Assembly (NCBI GenBank): GCA_016873575.1 | Contig: VGWY01000004.1 | Coordinates: 1 to 28,796 of the forward strand | Length of the DNA: 28,796 bases | Source of the DNA: Nitrospira sp. | GTDB taxonomy: Bacteria > Nitrospirota > Thermodesulfovibrionia > Thermodesulfovibrionales > SM23-35 | Reading direction: 5' to 3' | Shown here: piece after piece, positions 6,085-12,282 of the stretch | Numbering within the stretch: the stretch's first letter is position 1 | Layout: each line of letters opens with the position of its first letter | Program-made: the position numbers and the translations under genes | The notes under the pieces: model-generated | The model's input: only the letters and a program-made list of their open reading frames with translations | The model's database searches: none | Told to the model about the DNA's origin: nothing

Positions 6085-8775
6085 ATGCAACGTATATTTT
6101 TTATCGCCTTCACAATATTGGTCCTTTTAATATTTTCTGATGTTCACTCTACAGATATAACAATAGATATAAAGACCCCTGCTGATAAGGAGCTGGTTGG
6201 AGATACTCTTAACATTGTTGTTAAAGTCACTTCAGTCTATCAACTCCAAAATGTGAAAGCAGTTATAGAGGGACGTGAGACCAGCCTTGTTTTTACAGAT
6301 AACGCTTATTGCCAACTAATGCATTGTTATCCTGGTTGGGTAGGCAGTATTTCCATGGTTGGCTTATCAAGGGGACAGAAAACTCTGACTGTGATGGCAA
6401 CTGATGTTTTTAATCTCTCTGCTCAGATGGATCGATCATTTATTTATGACCAGAAACCTCAATTGACAGTCTATGCCCCGCTCTCTGAATCTGTTGCACG
6501 TCCCAATTTGTTTATTAAGGCAAAATGCACGGATGATAACCAGACAGGTTGTGTATCCATAAAAGCAAAAGCTGGTATTTCAGAATATGACTTTCCTGAT
6601 GAAGTTGCTGCAGGGACAGACAGTATTGAGACAACTGTCTCTCTCGCCTCTTATGACGGCAAAAAGGTATTTTTAAAGTTTGAAGCACAGGATTCGGCGG
6701 GTCAGTATAGTTCAGAAATTCGAACTGTCTATGTTGAATCGAGCAACAGGTTAATAGAGATAGAGACTACCGCCGGCCGCATATGGGATGTACAACCAGA
6801 TCGCATACTTTTTCTGGAAGTTTCAGGAAATACTAATCTATTGAAAATTTTGCAACGGACTTCGGGACAGGAGACTATTGTAATGGGTGAATCAGGGAAA
6901 GTCCCGCTATACGGATTTTTAACACCAAATGGGGCAATTTTTGTAGAGAAAAGTAATAATGCCACTAATAGTGTTTTATATGAATGGAGAAATGGTGAAT
7001 TATTAAACCTTGGTTACATAACTTATGAGTCACTTAAAGTAAAAGGTGGATATGCTATATGGAATTCGAGTTTGACGGATCAGCTTAATGTACGCGATTT
7101 ACTTTCAGCCACAAATACCGTGATCCCTCATCCTTTTGGAACATACGGTACCGGAAACTGGATGAACGATGTAGCAGAAAACGGGGATGTTGTCTATTGG
7201 TCAAATGAGTATGCATACAATATATTCCGATACCGAAAAGAGGTCATTACACAATTAACAAATGATAAATATGACAGTGGTATCTGGAACACTTATCCCC
7301 TGACCGATGGTATCAATGTTGTTTACAGGAAACATACACCCTGTTGTAGCAATCAGACATACTCAATAGCAATGTATGGGGCATCAGGTGAGGAAATTTT
7401 AGCACCTGCTCGAACTCAGGAGCCAAGTCCAGGGCAAGATTACCAGGTAAATAATGGATGGACAGCTTTTACAAAATCTGGGACAGCAGGTGAATTACAG
7501 GTCTGGTTACGTTCCCCATCTGGTGAACAACAGCAAATTACCCATTTTGGAAGTTCAAGCCGTATAAACGCTCTTGGCCCGAATGGTGATGTTACCTTTA
7601 CAAATGGAAACCGCTTATATTTGGGTAGACCTGACTCAAAACCTATTATAGATATTGGTTCGAGCCTTGGAAGGAGCCTATGGGAAGATAATCAATGGTT
7701 GGTAATAATTGGACGCTCTTTATTTAAAGTTGATACTGCTATCCATCCGGACATCTCTGCAAATCCTTCATTAGTAAACTTTGGGAATGTCAATGTTGGT
7801 TTGACTTCAGAGCAGACACTCACCATAACCAATACAGGAAATGTAATACTGAATACTGGCCAAATCATAGCTCTACTTGAACCATTTGAAATTATAACCG
7901 ACAACTGTTCAAATAAAGTGCTTACTCCAAACTATTCATGCACAATCAAATTAAGATTTTCTCCTCAGGCATCCATGCAATATAATGTAAGTCTCGATTT
8001 ACCTTACAAAGACCCTGAAGATAAGCAATATAGTCTGACTGTTTCTCTCAGCGGCACAGGCAGTGCTGTAACAGGTCCGGATATCTCAATTGATAGGCAA
8101 GATATAAACTTTGGCAATATAAATATTGGTGTAACAGCAAGCACTGATTTGATAGTGAGAAATGACGGCAACGGAAACCTTCAAATTACAAACATATCAA
8201 TCAGTGGTACGAATGCCTCTGAATTTAATCAAACAAATAACTGTACATCACCAGTAGCACCTCAAAGTACATGTACTTTAACAGTGAGATTTATACCAAC
8301 CTCAGAAGGTTTAAAGAGTGCAACGCTCAGTATTTATTCCAATGATCTTGACGAAAATCCGTTTGTTGTATTACTCAAAGGTACCGGTATTAAATCTACT
8401 GATGGTGTGGGTACAGGAATGCAGTGGAACATAAGTGGTGGAGGCGGCTGCTTTATAGCCACAGCAGCCTATGGCTCATACCTTGACCCACATGTTCAGG
8501 TATTAAGGGAGTTTAGAGACAAATATCTGCTCGCTAATTTCAAAATGCAAATTTCAAATTTCAAAATTGAGTTTCCAAACCTTCAGGGAAAGGCATTTGT
8601 GGCATTCTATTATAAACTCTCTCCACCACTTGCAAATTATATAAGACAGCATGAAGCATTAAGAATAGTGACAAGGTGGCTAATTACACCAGCAGTATAT
8701 ATGATTAAGTATCCATTAAGCTTAGTGCTCATACTACTTGTAGTGCCATTAGCAATGTTATACACAACGTCATAA
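6085..8775 (+). CDS. Exported ASH-domain protein with CFI-box C-terminal sorting signal
   Basis: An 896-residue secreted or surface protein of unknown role. The signal peptide is residues 1 to about 22 (hydrophobic IFFIAFTILVLLIF). Ig-like modules follow, then a region of about 220-550 with repeated beta-propeller-like blades. Two ASPM/SPD-2/Hydin-type domains (about 555-655 and 665-770) each contain an NFGN(V/I)N(V/I)G motif. Next comes a glycine stretch and the CFI-box GGGGCFIATAAYGS with C789, then a C-terminal membrane segment near 875-893. CFI-box tails are a recognised C-terminal class thought to mark proteins for processing at the envelope. I start at ATG 6085; the frame is open back to a GTG at 5992, but that codon lies in a hairpin and the extension lacks a signal peptide. 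A heptamer array sits in the tail at 8538-8565. There is no clear ribosome site. Confidence 0.85.
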   Translation: MQRIFFIAFTILVLLIFSDVHSTDITIDIKTPADKELVGDTLNIVVKVTSVYQLQNVKAVIEGRETSLVFTDNAYCQLMHCYPGWVGSISMVGLSRGQKTLTVMATDVFNLSAQMDRSFIYDQKPQLTVYAPLSESVARPNLFIKAKCTDDNQTGCVSIKAKAGISEYDFPDEVAAGTDSIETTVSLASYDGKKVFLKFEAQDSAGQYSSEIRTVYVESSNRLIEIETTAGRIWDVQPDRILFLEVSGNTNLLKILQRTSGQETIVMGESGKVPLYGFLTPNGAIFVEKSNNATNSVLYEWRNGELLNLGYITYESLKVKGGYAIWNSSLTDQLNVRDLLSATNTVIPHPFGTYGTGNWMNDVAENGDVVYWSNEYAYNIFRYRKEVITQLTNDKYDSGIWNTYPLTDGINVVYRKHTPCCSNQTYSIAMYGASGEEILAPARTQEPSPGQDYQVNNGWTAFTKSGTAGELQVWLRSPSGEQQQITHFGSSSRINALGPNGDVTFTNGNRLYLGRPDSKPIIDIGSSLGRSLWEDNQWLVIIGRSLFKVDTAIHPDISANPSLVNFGNVNVGLTSEQTLTITNTGNVILNTGQIIALLEPFEIITDNCSNKVLTPNYSCTIKLRFSPQASMQYNVSLDLPYKDPEDKQYSLTVSLSGTGSAVTGPDISIDRQDINFGNINIGVTASTDLIVRNDGNGNLQITNISISGTNASEFNQTNNCTSPVAPQSTCTLTVRFIPTSEGLKSATLSIYSNDLDENPFVVLLKGTGIKSTDGVGTGMQWNISGGGGCFIATAAYGSYLDPHVQVLREFRDKYLLANFKMQISNFKIEFPNLQGKAFVAFYYKLSPPLANYIRQHEALRIVTRWLITPAVYMIKYPLSLVLILLVVPLAMLYTTS
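8538..8565 (+). repeat. In-frame heptamer array inside the CFI-box tail
   Basis: Four contiguous 7-mers: TTTCAAA, ATGCAAA, TTTCAAA, TTTCAAA. They encode part of the segment FKMQISNFKIE near residues 818-828, between the CFI-box and the final membrane segment. This stretch is low complexity and looks inserted. It has the same 7-bp period as the arrays at 9025, 9080, 9204, 9927, 13311, 14462 and 14562. Confidence 0.7.
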
Positions 8776-8789
8776 ATAGCAACAATAAC

Positions 8790-8879
8790 GTCATCCCCCG
8801 ACTTGATCGGGGAATCCAGAAAAACACTGGATTAGGAGCCTGCCCCGTACTTGATACGGGGGTCGAGCCGGACAATGAC
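8790..8879. repeat. Dispersed palindromic repeat with three hairpins
   Basis: A 90-bp unit bounded by GTCAT and ATGAC. Inside are three stem-loops: CCCCGA/TCGGGG (8796-8812), AATCCAG/CTGGATT (8813-8833) and CCCCGTA/TACGGGG (8843-8861). The first and third share a CTTGAT core. This is the architecture of a widespread non-coding intergenic repeat class (GTCATTCCCG...GGAATCCAG type). It lies just past the stop of the CFI-box gene and might act in 3'-end stabilisation, but no function is shown. Confidence 0.7.
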
Positions 8880-8941
8880 AAACTGTTTAAGACTTCTGTC
8901 GTTGTTTATGAAAGAGATATTTTGCTCAGCGGGCATTTTTT

Positions 8942-9017
8942 TGGAGGCGGCGAGCGGATTTGAACCGCTGCATAAAGGTTTTGCAGACCTCTCCCTTAGC
9001 CACTTGGGTACGCCGCC
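8942..9017 (-). tRNA. tRNA-Cys (GCA)
   Basis: On the minus strand the acceptor arm pairs GGCGGCG with CGCCGCC. The D-arm, the anticodon loop CTGCAAA (anticodon GCA), and the T-arm GCGG-TTCAAAT-CCGC are all present. The discriminator base is T, as expected for cysteine tRNA. CCA is encoded at 8944-8942. It lies downstream of tRNA-Gly on the same strand, 100 bases apart, and is probably co-transcribed with it. Confidence 0.95.
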
Positions 9018-9024
9018 ATCTTTT

Positions 9025-9059
9025 AGTTCGGAGTTTTTAGTTTAGAGTTACGAGTTAAA
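9025..9059. repeat. Heptamer array AGTTnnn, between the two tRNAs
   Basis: Five contiguous 7-mers each begin AGTT: AGTTCGG, AGTTTTT, AGTTTAG, AGTTACG, AGTTAAA. The array lies between tRNA-Cys and a second array of the inverse type at 9080-9114, so the two can pair as a long imperfect stem. Confidence 0.75.
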
Positions 9060-9079
9060 ACAATCTTTAAAAATCATAT

Positions 9080-9114
9080 ACTCCAAACTCATAACTCGAA
9101 ATTCTGAACTGTTG
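9080..9114. repeat. Heptamer array ACTnnnA, inverse partner of 9025-9059
   Basis: Five contiguous 7-mers: ACTCCAA, ACTCATA, ACTCGAA, ATTCTGA, ACTGTTG. The AACT core is the reverse complement of the AGTT core of the array at 9025-9059. The array ends four bases before the encoded CCA of tRNA-Gly, inside the presumed tRNA precursor. Confidence 0.7.
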
Positions 9115-9117
9115 TTC

Positions 9118-9193
9118 TGGAGCGGGTGGCGGGATTCGAACCCGTGACCCCAACCTTGGCAAGGTTGTGCTCTACCAGCTGAGCTACACCCGC
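9118..9193 (-). tRNA. tRNA-Gly (GCC)
   Basis: On the minus strand the acceptor GCGGGTG pairs with CACCCGC. The D-arm has AGCTCAGCTGGTAGAGC, the anticodon loop is TTGCCAA (GCC), and the T-arm is CGGG-TTCGAAT-CCCG. The discriminator is T and CCA is encoded at 9120-9118. It is the first tRNA after the minus-strand promoter near 9288-9315. Confidence 0.96.
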
Positions 9194-9203
9194 ATGCTTA
9201 CAC

Positions 9204-9252
9204 AGTTAAAAGTCTAAAGCCGGAACTCTTAACTGCTAACTTTTAACCCTTA
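9204..9252. repeat. Heptamer array upstream of tRNA-Gly, with inverted halves
   Basis: Seven contiguous 7-mers: AGTTAAA, AGTCTAA, AGCCGGA, ACTCTTA, ACTGCTA, ACTTTTA, ACCCTTA. The left end (GTTAAAAGT) is complementary to the right part (AACTTTTAAC), so the array folds into a hairpin. It lies between the tRNA promoter region and the tRNA, and so within the leader of the tRNA precursor. Confidence 0.7.
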
Positions 9253-9267
9253 CCCGATAAAATAAGC

Positions 9268-9273
9268 TATAAT
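9268..9273 (+). promoter_or_regulatory. Candidate -10 box for trpEG
   Basis: A perfect TATAAT lies 48 bases before the trpE ATG. The best -35 is weak: TTAACC at 9243-9248, with a 19-base spacer. No leader peptide, T-box or terminator/antiterminator hairpin fits in the short leader, so attenuation is not supported. Confidence 0.35.
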
Positions 9274-9287
9274 AAACGATATAGAAT

Positions 9288-9315
9288 ATTAAAGAAAAAA
9301 TAAGAGCCTTGTCAA
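9288..9315 (-). promoter_or_regulatory. Promoter for the tRNA-Gly/tRNA-Cys unit
   Basis: On the minus strand TTGACA (9315-9310) is followed after 16 bases by TTTAAT (9293-9288), five of six matches to TATAAT. It faces the tRNAs and lies directly against the start of trpE, so the two transcription units share the region in divergent orientation. Confidence 0.5.
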
Positions 9316-9320
9316 CACAC

Positions 9321-10808
9321 ATGCTTTATCCTGACTTAGAAACATTCAAAAACCTCTCAGAAAAGGGGAATCTCATCCCTGTTTATAGGGAAATCCTTGC
9401 AGATACCGAGACACCGGTTTCAGCGTATCTGAAGCTTGGAGGTACCCCGTCGTTCCTACTCGAAAGCGTGGTTGGAGGTGAAAAGTGGGCACGGTATTCC
9501 TTCCTCGGTTCACGGCCGTCAAAGGTCATACGAAGCTGGGGGAATAAGATTGAGATAAAAGATAATGAAATGGGAACCCGGACATTCGAGGGAGATGACC
9601 CTATTGAGGTGATAAGAGGAAAGGTTCGTGCATACAGGCCAGTTGATGTGAAAGGGTTACCGAGGTTTTATGGCGGCCTTGTTGGGTATATAGGCTATGA
9701 CATTGTCAGATTTTTTGAGAGGATTCCTGATACAAAAAGGCCGGGCATAAACATGCCTGACATGTTTTTTATGGTTGCAGACACAATGCTCATATTTGAT
9801 AGTCTCAAACAGAAGATAAAGGTTGTTTCAAATGTCCATCTCGATGGGAAAGGTCCTGAGGAGGCATACAGAGAGGCAATAGAAAAAATAGATAGCATAA
9901 GAGAAAGGCTGAAACAACCTATATTTAGCAGTCAGCAGTCAGCAGTCAGCAGTCAGCAGATGTCCCCTTCTCAGTATTTATCGTCATTTTCTACAAAAGA
10001 GGCATTTGAGGATGCGGTACGGAAGGGAAAAGAGTATATAATGTCAGGTGACGTGGTTCAGGTTGTGCTCTCACAGAGGTTTGAACGTGAGTCTGGTATT
10101 GAGCCATTCAACATATACAGGGCACTGCGTGTTATAAATCCCTCTCCATATATGTATTACATTGACACAGGTGATGCAAAACTTGTCGGATCATCTCCTG
10201 AGATACTGGTAAGACTTGAAGGCAGTAAAATAACCCTGAGACCGATTGCAGGAACCCGTAAGAGAGGTAAGACAGAGCAAGAGGATAAGGCACTTGAAGA
10301 AGATCTCAGGGAAGACCCCAAAGAAATAGCAGAACACATCATGCTTGTTGACCTTGGGAGAAACGATGTAGGGAGGGTTGCTGAGATAGGCTCTGTAAGG
10401 GTAACAGAGCTTATGAATATTGAACGATACAGCCATGTCATGCACCTTGTTTCAAATGTTGAGGGCGACCTGAAGGAAGGGCTTGATGCCTTTGATGTCT
10501 TAAGGGCGTGTTTCCCTGCTGGTACAGTAACAGGCGCCCCAAAGGTAAGGGCAATGGAGATAATAGAGGAGCTTGAGCCGATAAAAAGGGGACCGTATGC
10601 AGGTGCTGTTGGATACTTCAGTTACTCAGGGAATATGGATACCTGTATCACGATCAGAACACTGATAGCAAAGGACAATGAAGTATATGTTCAGGCAGGG
10701 GCAGGGATAGTGGCTGACTCAGTACCTGAAAAAGAATTTACTGAAACAGTGAATAAGGCGATGGGGATGATGCGGGCTGTAGATATGGCAGAAACAGAAA
10801 TAAGTTAA
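9321..10808 (+). CDS. trpE: Anthranilate synthase component I
   Basis: Converts chorismate and ammonia (from TrpG) to anthranilate, the first committed step to tryptophan. It has 495 residues from ATG 9321. A TTG at 9309 would add four residues, but the family begins at MLYPDLETF. The tryptophan-binding motif LLES is near residue 47, suggesting feedback inhibition. The chorismate-binding domain has SGDVVQVVLSQRF, PIAGTRKRG, HIMLVDLGRNDVGRV and FPAGTVTGAPKVRAMEII. No clear ribosome site precedes either start. An in-frame heptamer array (9927-9959) encodes a serine/glutamine-rich patch at residues 203-213, in the linker between N- and C-terminal domains. trpG follows 13 bases later. The other trp genes are not in the window. 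Confidence 0.95.
   Translation: MLYPDLETFKNLSEKGNLIPVYREILADTETPVSAYLKLGGTPSFLLESVVGGEKWARYSFLGSRPSKVIRSWGNKIEIKDNEMGTRTFEGDDPIEVIRGKVRAYRPVDVKGLPRFYGGLVGYIGYDIVRFFERIPDTKRPGINMPDMFFMVADTMLIFDSLKQKIKVVSNVHLDGKGPEEAYREAIEKIDSIRERLKQPIFSSQQSAVSSQQMSPSQYLSSFSTKEAFEDAVRKGKEYIMSGDVVQVVLSQRFERESGIEPFNIYRALRVINPSPYMYYIDTGDAKLVGSSPEILVRLEGSKITLRPIAGTRKRGKTEQEDKALEEDLREDPKEIAEHIMLVDLGRNDVGRVAEIGSVRVTELMNIERYSHVMHLVSNVEGDLKEGLDAFDVLRACFPAGTVTGAPKVRAMEIIEELEPIKRGPYAGAVGYFSYSGNMDTCITIRTLIAKDNEVYVQAGAGIVADSVPEKEFTETVNKAMGMMRAVDMAETEIS
9927..9959 (+). repeat. In-frame heptamer array AGCAGTC inside trpE
   Basis: 4.7 perfect copies of AGCAGTC, giving the peptide SSQQSAVSSQQ. Because 7 and 3 share no factor, the peptide repeats every 21 bases (seven residues). 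It falls in the linker ahead of the chorismate-binding domain, a place that tolerates extra residues. Confidence 0.85.
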
Positions 10809-10821
10809 AGGTTGAAAATAC

Positions 10822-11400
10822 ATGTTATTAATGATTGATAATTACGATTCCTTTACCTATAACCTCGTCCAGTACCTCGGTGAGCTGGGTGAGGATATAA
10901 AAGTATTCAGGAATGATAAGATTACGATTCAAGAGATCGAACAATTAAACCCGGGAAAAATTGTCGTCTCACCAGGACCATGCACACCAAAAGAGGCGGG
11001 TATCTCTGTTCAACTGATACGATATTTCGCTGGTAAGATTCCGATACTTGGTGTATGCCTTGGTCATCAATCCATAGGTGCTGCATTTGGTGGAGAAATA
11101 ATAAGGGCTCCCCGCCTCATGCACGGAAAGACATCAATGATATACCATGATGGCAGGACGATATTTGAAGGGCTTCCGAATCCATTTGAGGCAACGAGGT
11201 ATCACTCCCTCGTAATAAGAAAGGAAACCATTCCTGACTGTCTCGAAATAACCGCATGGACAGATATGGATGAGATAATGGGCGTAAGGCACAAGGGATT
11301 TATCATAGAAGGAGTGCAATTCCATCCTGAGTCGATCCTTACAAGGGTTGGGAAAGATTTGCTAAAGAACTTTTTGCGGTTGAAAGGGGTGGCCATATGA
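10822..11400 (+). CDS. trpG: Anthranilate synthase component II (glutamine amidotransferase)
   Basis: A class I glutamine amidotransferase that supplies ammonia to TrpE. It may also serve p-aminobenzoate synthesis as PabA. Its 192 residues are the usual length. MLLMIDNYDSFTYN opens the protein. The oxyanion block is SPGPCTPKEAG, the nucleophile cysteine lies in GVCLGHQ, and the histidine-glutamate pair is in QFHPES. AGGTTGA lies about ten bases before the ATG. The stop overlaps the next start as ATGA, so the transaldolase gene is translationally coupled to trpG rather than to a trp gene. Confidence 0.94.
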   Translation: MLLMIDNYDSFTYNLVQYLGELGEDIKVFRNDKITIQEIEQLNPGKIVVSPGPCTPKEAGISVQLIRYFAGKIPILGVCLGHQSIGAAFGGEIIRAPRLMHGKTSMIYHDGRTIFEGLPNPFEATRYHSLVIRKETIPDCLEITAWTDMDEIMGVRHKGFIIEGVQFHPESILTRVGKDLLKNFLRLKGVAI

Positions 11401-12044
11401 AATTCTTCATCGACACAGCAAATATTCAGGAGATTAAAAAGGCATGGGAGCTTGGTGTTATTGATGGAGTAACAACAAACCCTTCCCTTATTTCTAAGGA
11501 GGGGAAAGAACCTATCGCACTATTAAAGGAAATCTGCAACATTGTCAATGGCCCTGTGAGCGCTGAGGCCGTGAGTTTAAAGGCAGATGAAATGGTAAAA
11601 GAAGCGGAATCCCTTGCAAAGATTCATGGAAATATTGTTATCAAGATACCCATGACAGAAGATGGACTCAGGGCAGTAAAGCAGCTTTCAGGCATGGGTA
11701 TTAAAACGAATGTCACGCTGGTCTTCTCTCCAAGCCAGGCGTTGCTTGCTGCAAAGGCAGGTGCGACCTATGTAAGTCCTTTTGTCGGAAGGCTTGATGA
11801 TATAAGTCATTTCGGAATGGGAGTCGTGAGTGAAATCATAGAGATATATGAAAACTATATGTTTAACACAGAGGTGATTGTAGCCAGTGTGAGGAACCCT
11901 CTTCATGTTGTGGAGGCTGCAAAGATAGGCGCTCATATCGCTACGATTCCTTATTCTGTTATAATACAACTGTTAAAGCATCCTCTCACAGACATTGGCA
12001 TAGAAAGGTTCCTCAAGGACTGGGAGAAGGTGCCGAAAAGATAG
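11397..12044 (+). CDS. FSA/TalC-type transaldolase (fructose-6-phosphate aldolase family)
   Basis: A 215-residue enzyme of the small transaldolase family. It either transfers dihydroxyacetone units between sugar phosphates (transaldolase) or cleaves fructose-6-phosphate. The Schiff-base lysine is K83 in IVIKIPMT. Other family blocks are FIDTANIQEIKKAWELGVIDGVTTNPSLI (N-terminal), TNVTLVFSPSQALLAAKAGA, SPFVGRLDD and ASVRNPLHV. The sequence alone does not separate the two activities. In organisms without a complete oxidative pentose route, such genes usually supply pentose phosphates. Its ATG overlaps trpG by four bases (ATGA). Confidence 0.92.
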   Translation: MKFFIDTANIQEIKKAWELGVIDGVTTNPSLISKEGKEPIALLKEICNIVNGPVSAEAVSLKADEMVKEAESLAKIHGNIVIKIPMTEDGLRAVKQLSGMGIKTNVTLVFSPSQALLAAKAGATYVSPFVGRLDDISHFGMGVVSEIIEIYENYMFNTEVIVASVRNPLHVVEAAKIGAHIATIPYSVIIQLLKHPLTDIGIERFLKDWEKVPKR

Positions 12045-12061
12045 CAATTCAGGAGGATAAA

Positions 12062-12271
12062 ATGCCGATTTATGAATATAAATGTGATAGTTGTGGAGAA
12101 GACTTTGAGAAACTTGTCTTTGGAAGCCAGGAAGTCATTTGCCCGAAATGCAGCTCTCAAAAGGTAAAAAAGAAATTTTCTGTTTTTTGTTCGACAGGTA
12201 CTGAAAAACCCCTTGCTGGCACATCGGGTTGCACGTCATGCAGTAAAACCACATGTAGCACTTGCAAATAA
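12062..12271 (+). CDS. FmdB-family zinc ribbon protein
   Basis: A 69-residue protein that starts MPIYEYKCDSCGEDFE, the hallmark of the FmdB/CxxC regulatory family. A CxxC pair at the N-terminus and a second at CPKC form a zinc ribbon. The tail is rich in cysteine (CTSCSKTTCSTC). AGGAGG lies five bases before the ATG, one of the best ribosome sites in the window. Family members are suspected regulators but no function is established. It sits 17 bases after the transaldolase gene and 11 bases before the GH57 gene, in the same unit. Confidence 0.88.
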   Translation: MPIYEYKCDSCGEDFEKLVFGSQEVICPKCSSQKVKKKFSVFCSTGTEKPLAGTSGCTSCSKTTCSTCK

Positions 12272-12282
12272 GCCGATAAATA

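Noticed and set aside
9025..9252. Heptamer arrays considered as a CRISPR array
   Set aside because: The units are 7 bp and contiguous, with no unique spacers of 30 bp or so and no cas genes.
9204..9320. A trp attenuator or T-box before trpE
   Set aside because: There is no leader peptide with Trp codons, no specifier loop or terminator pair, and the leader is too short.
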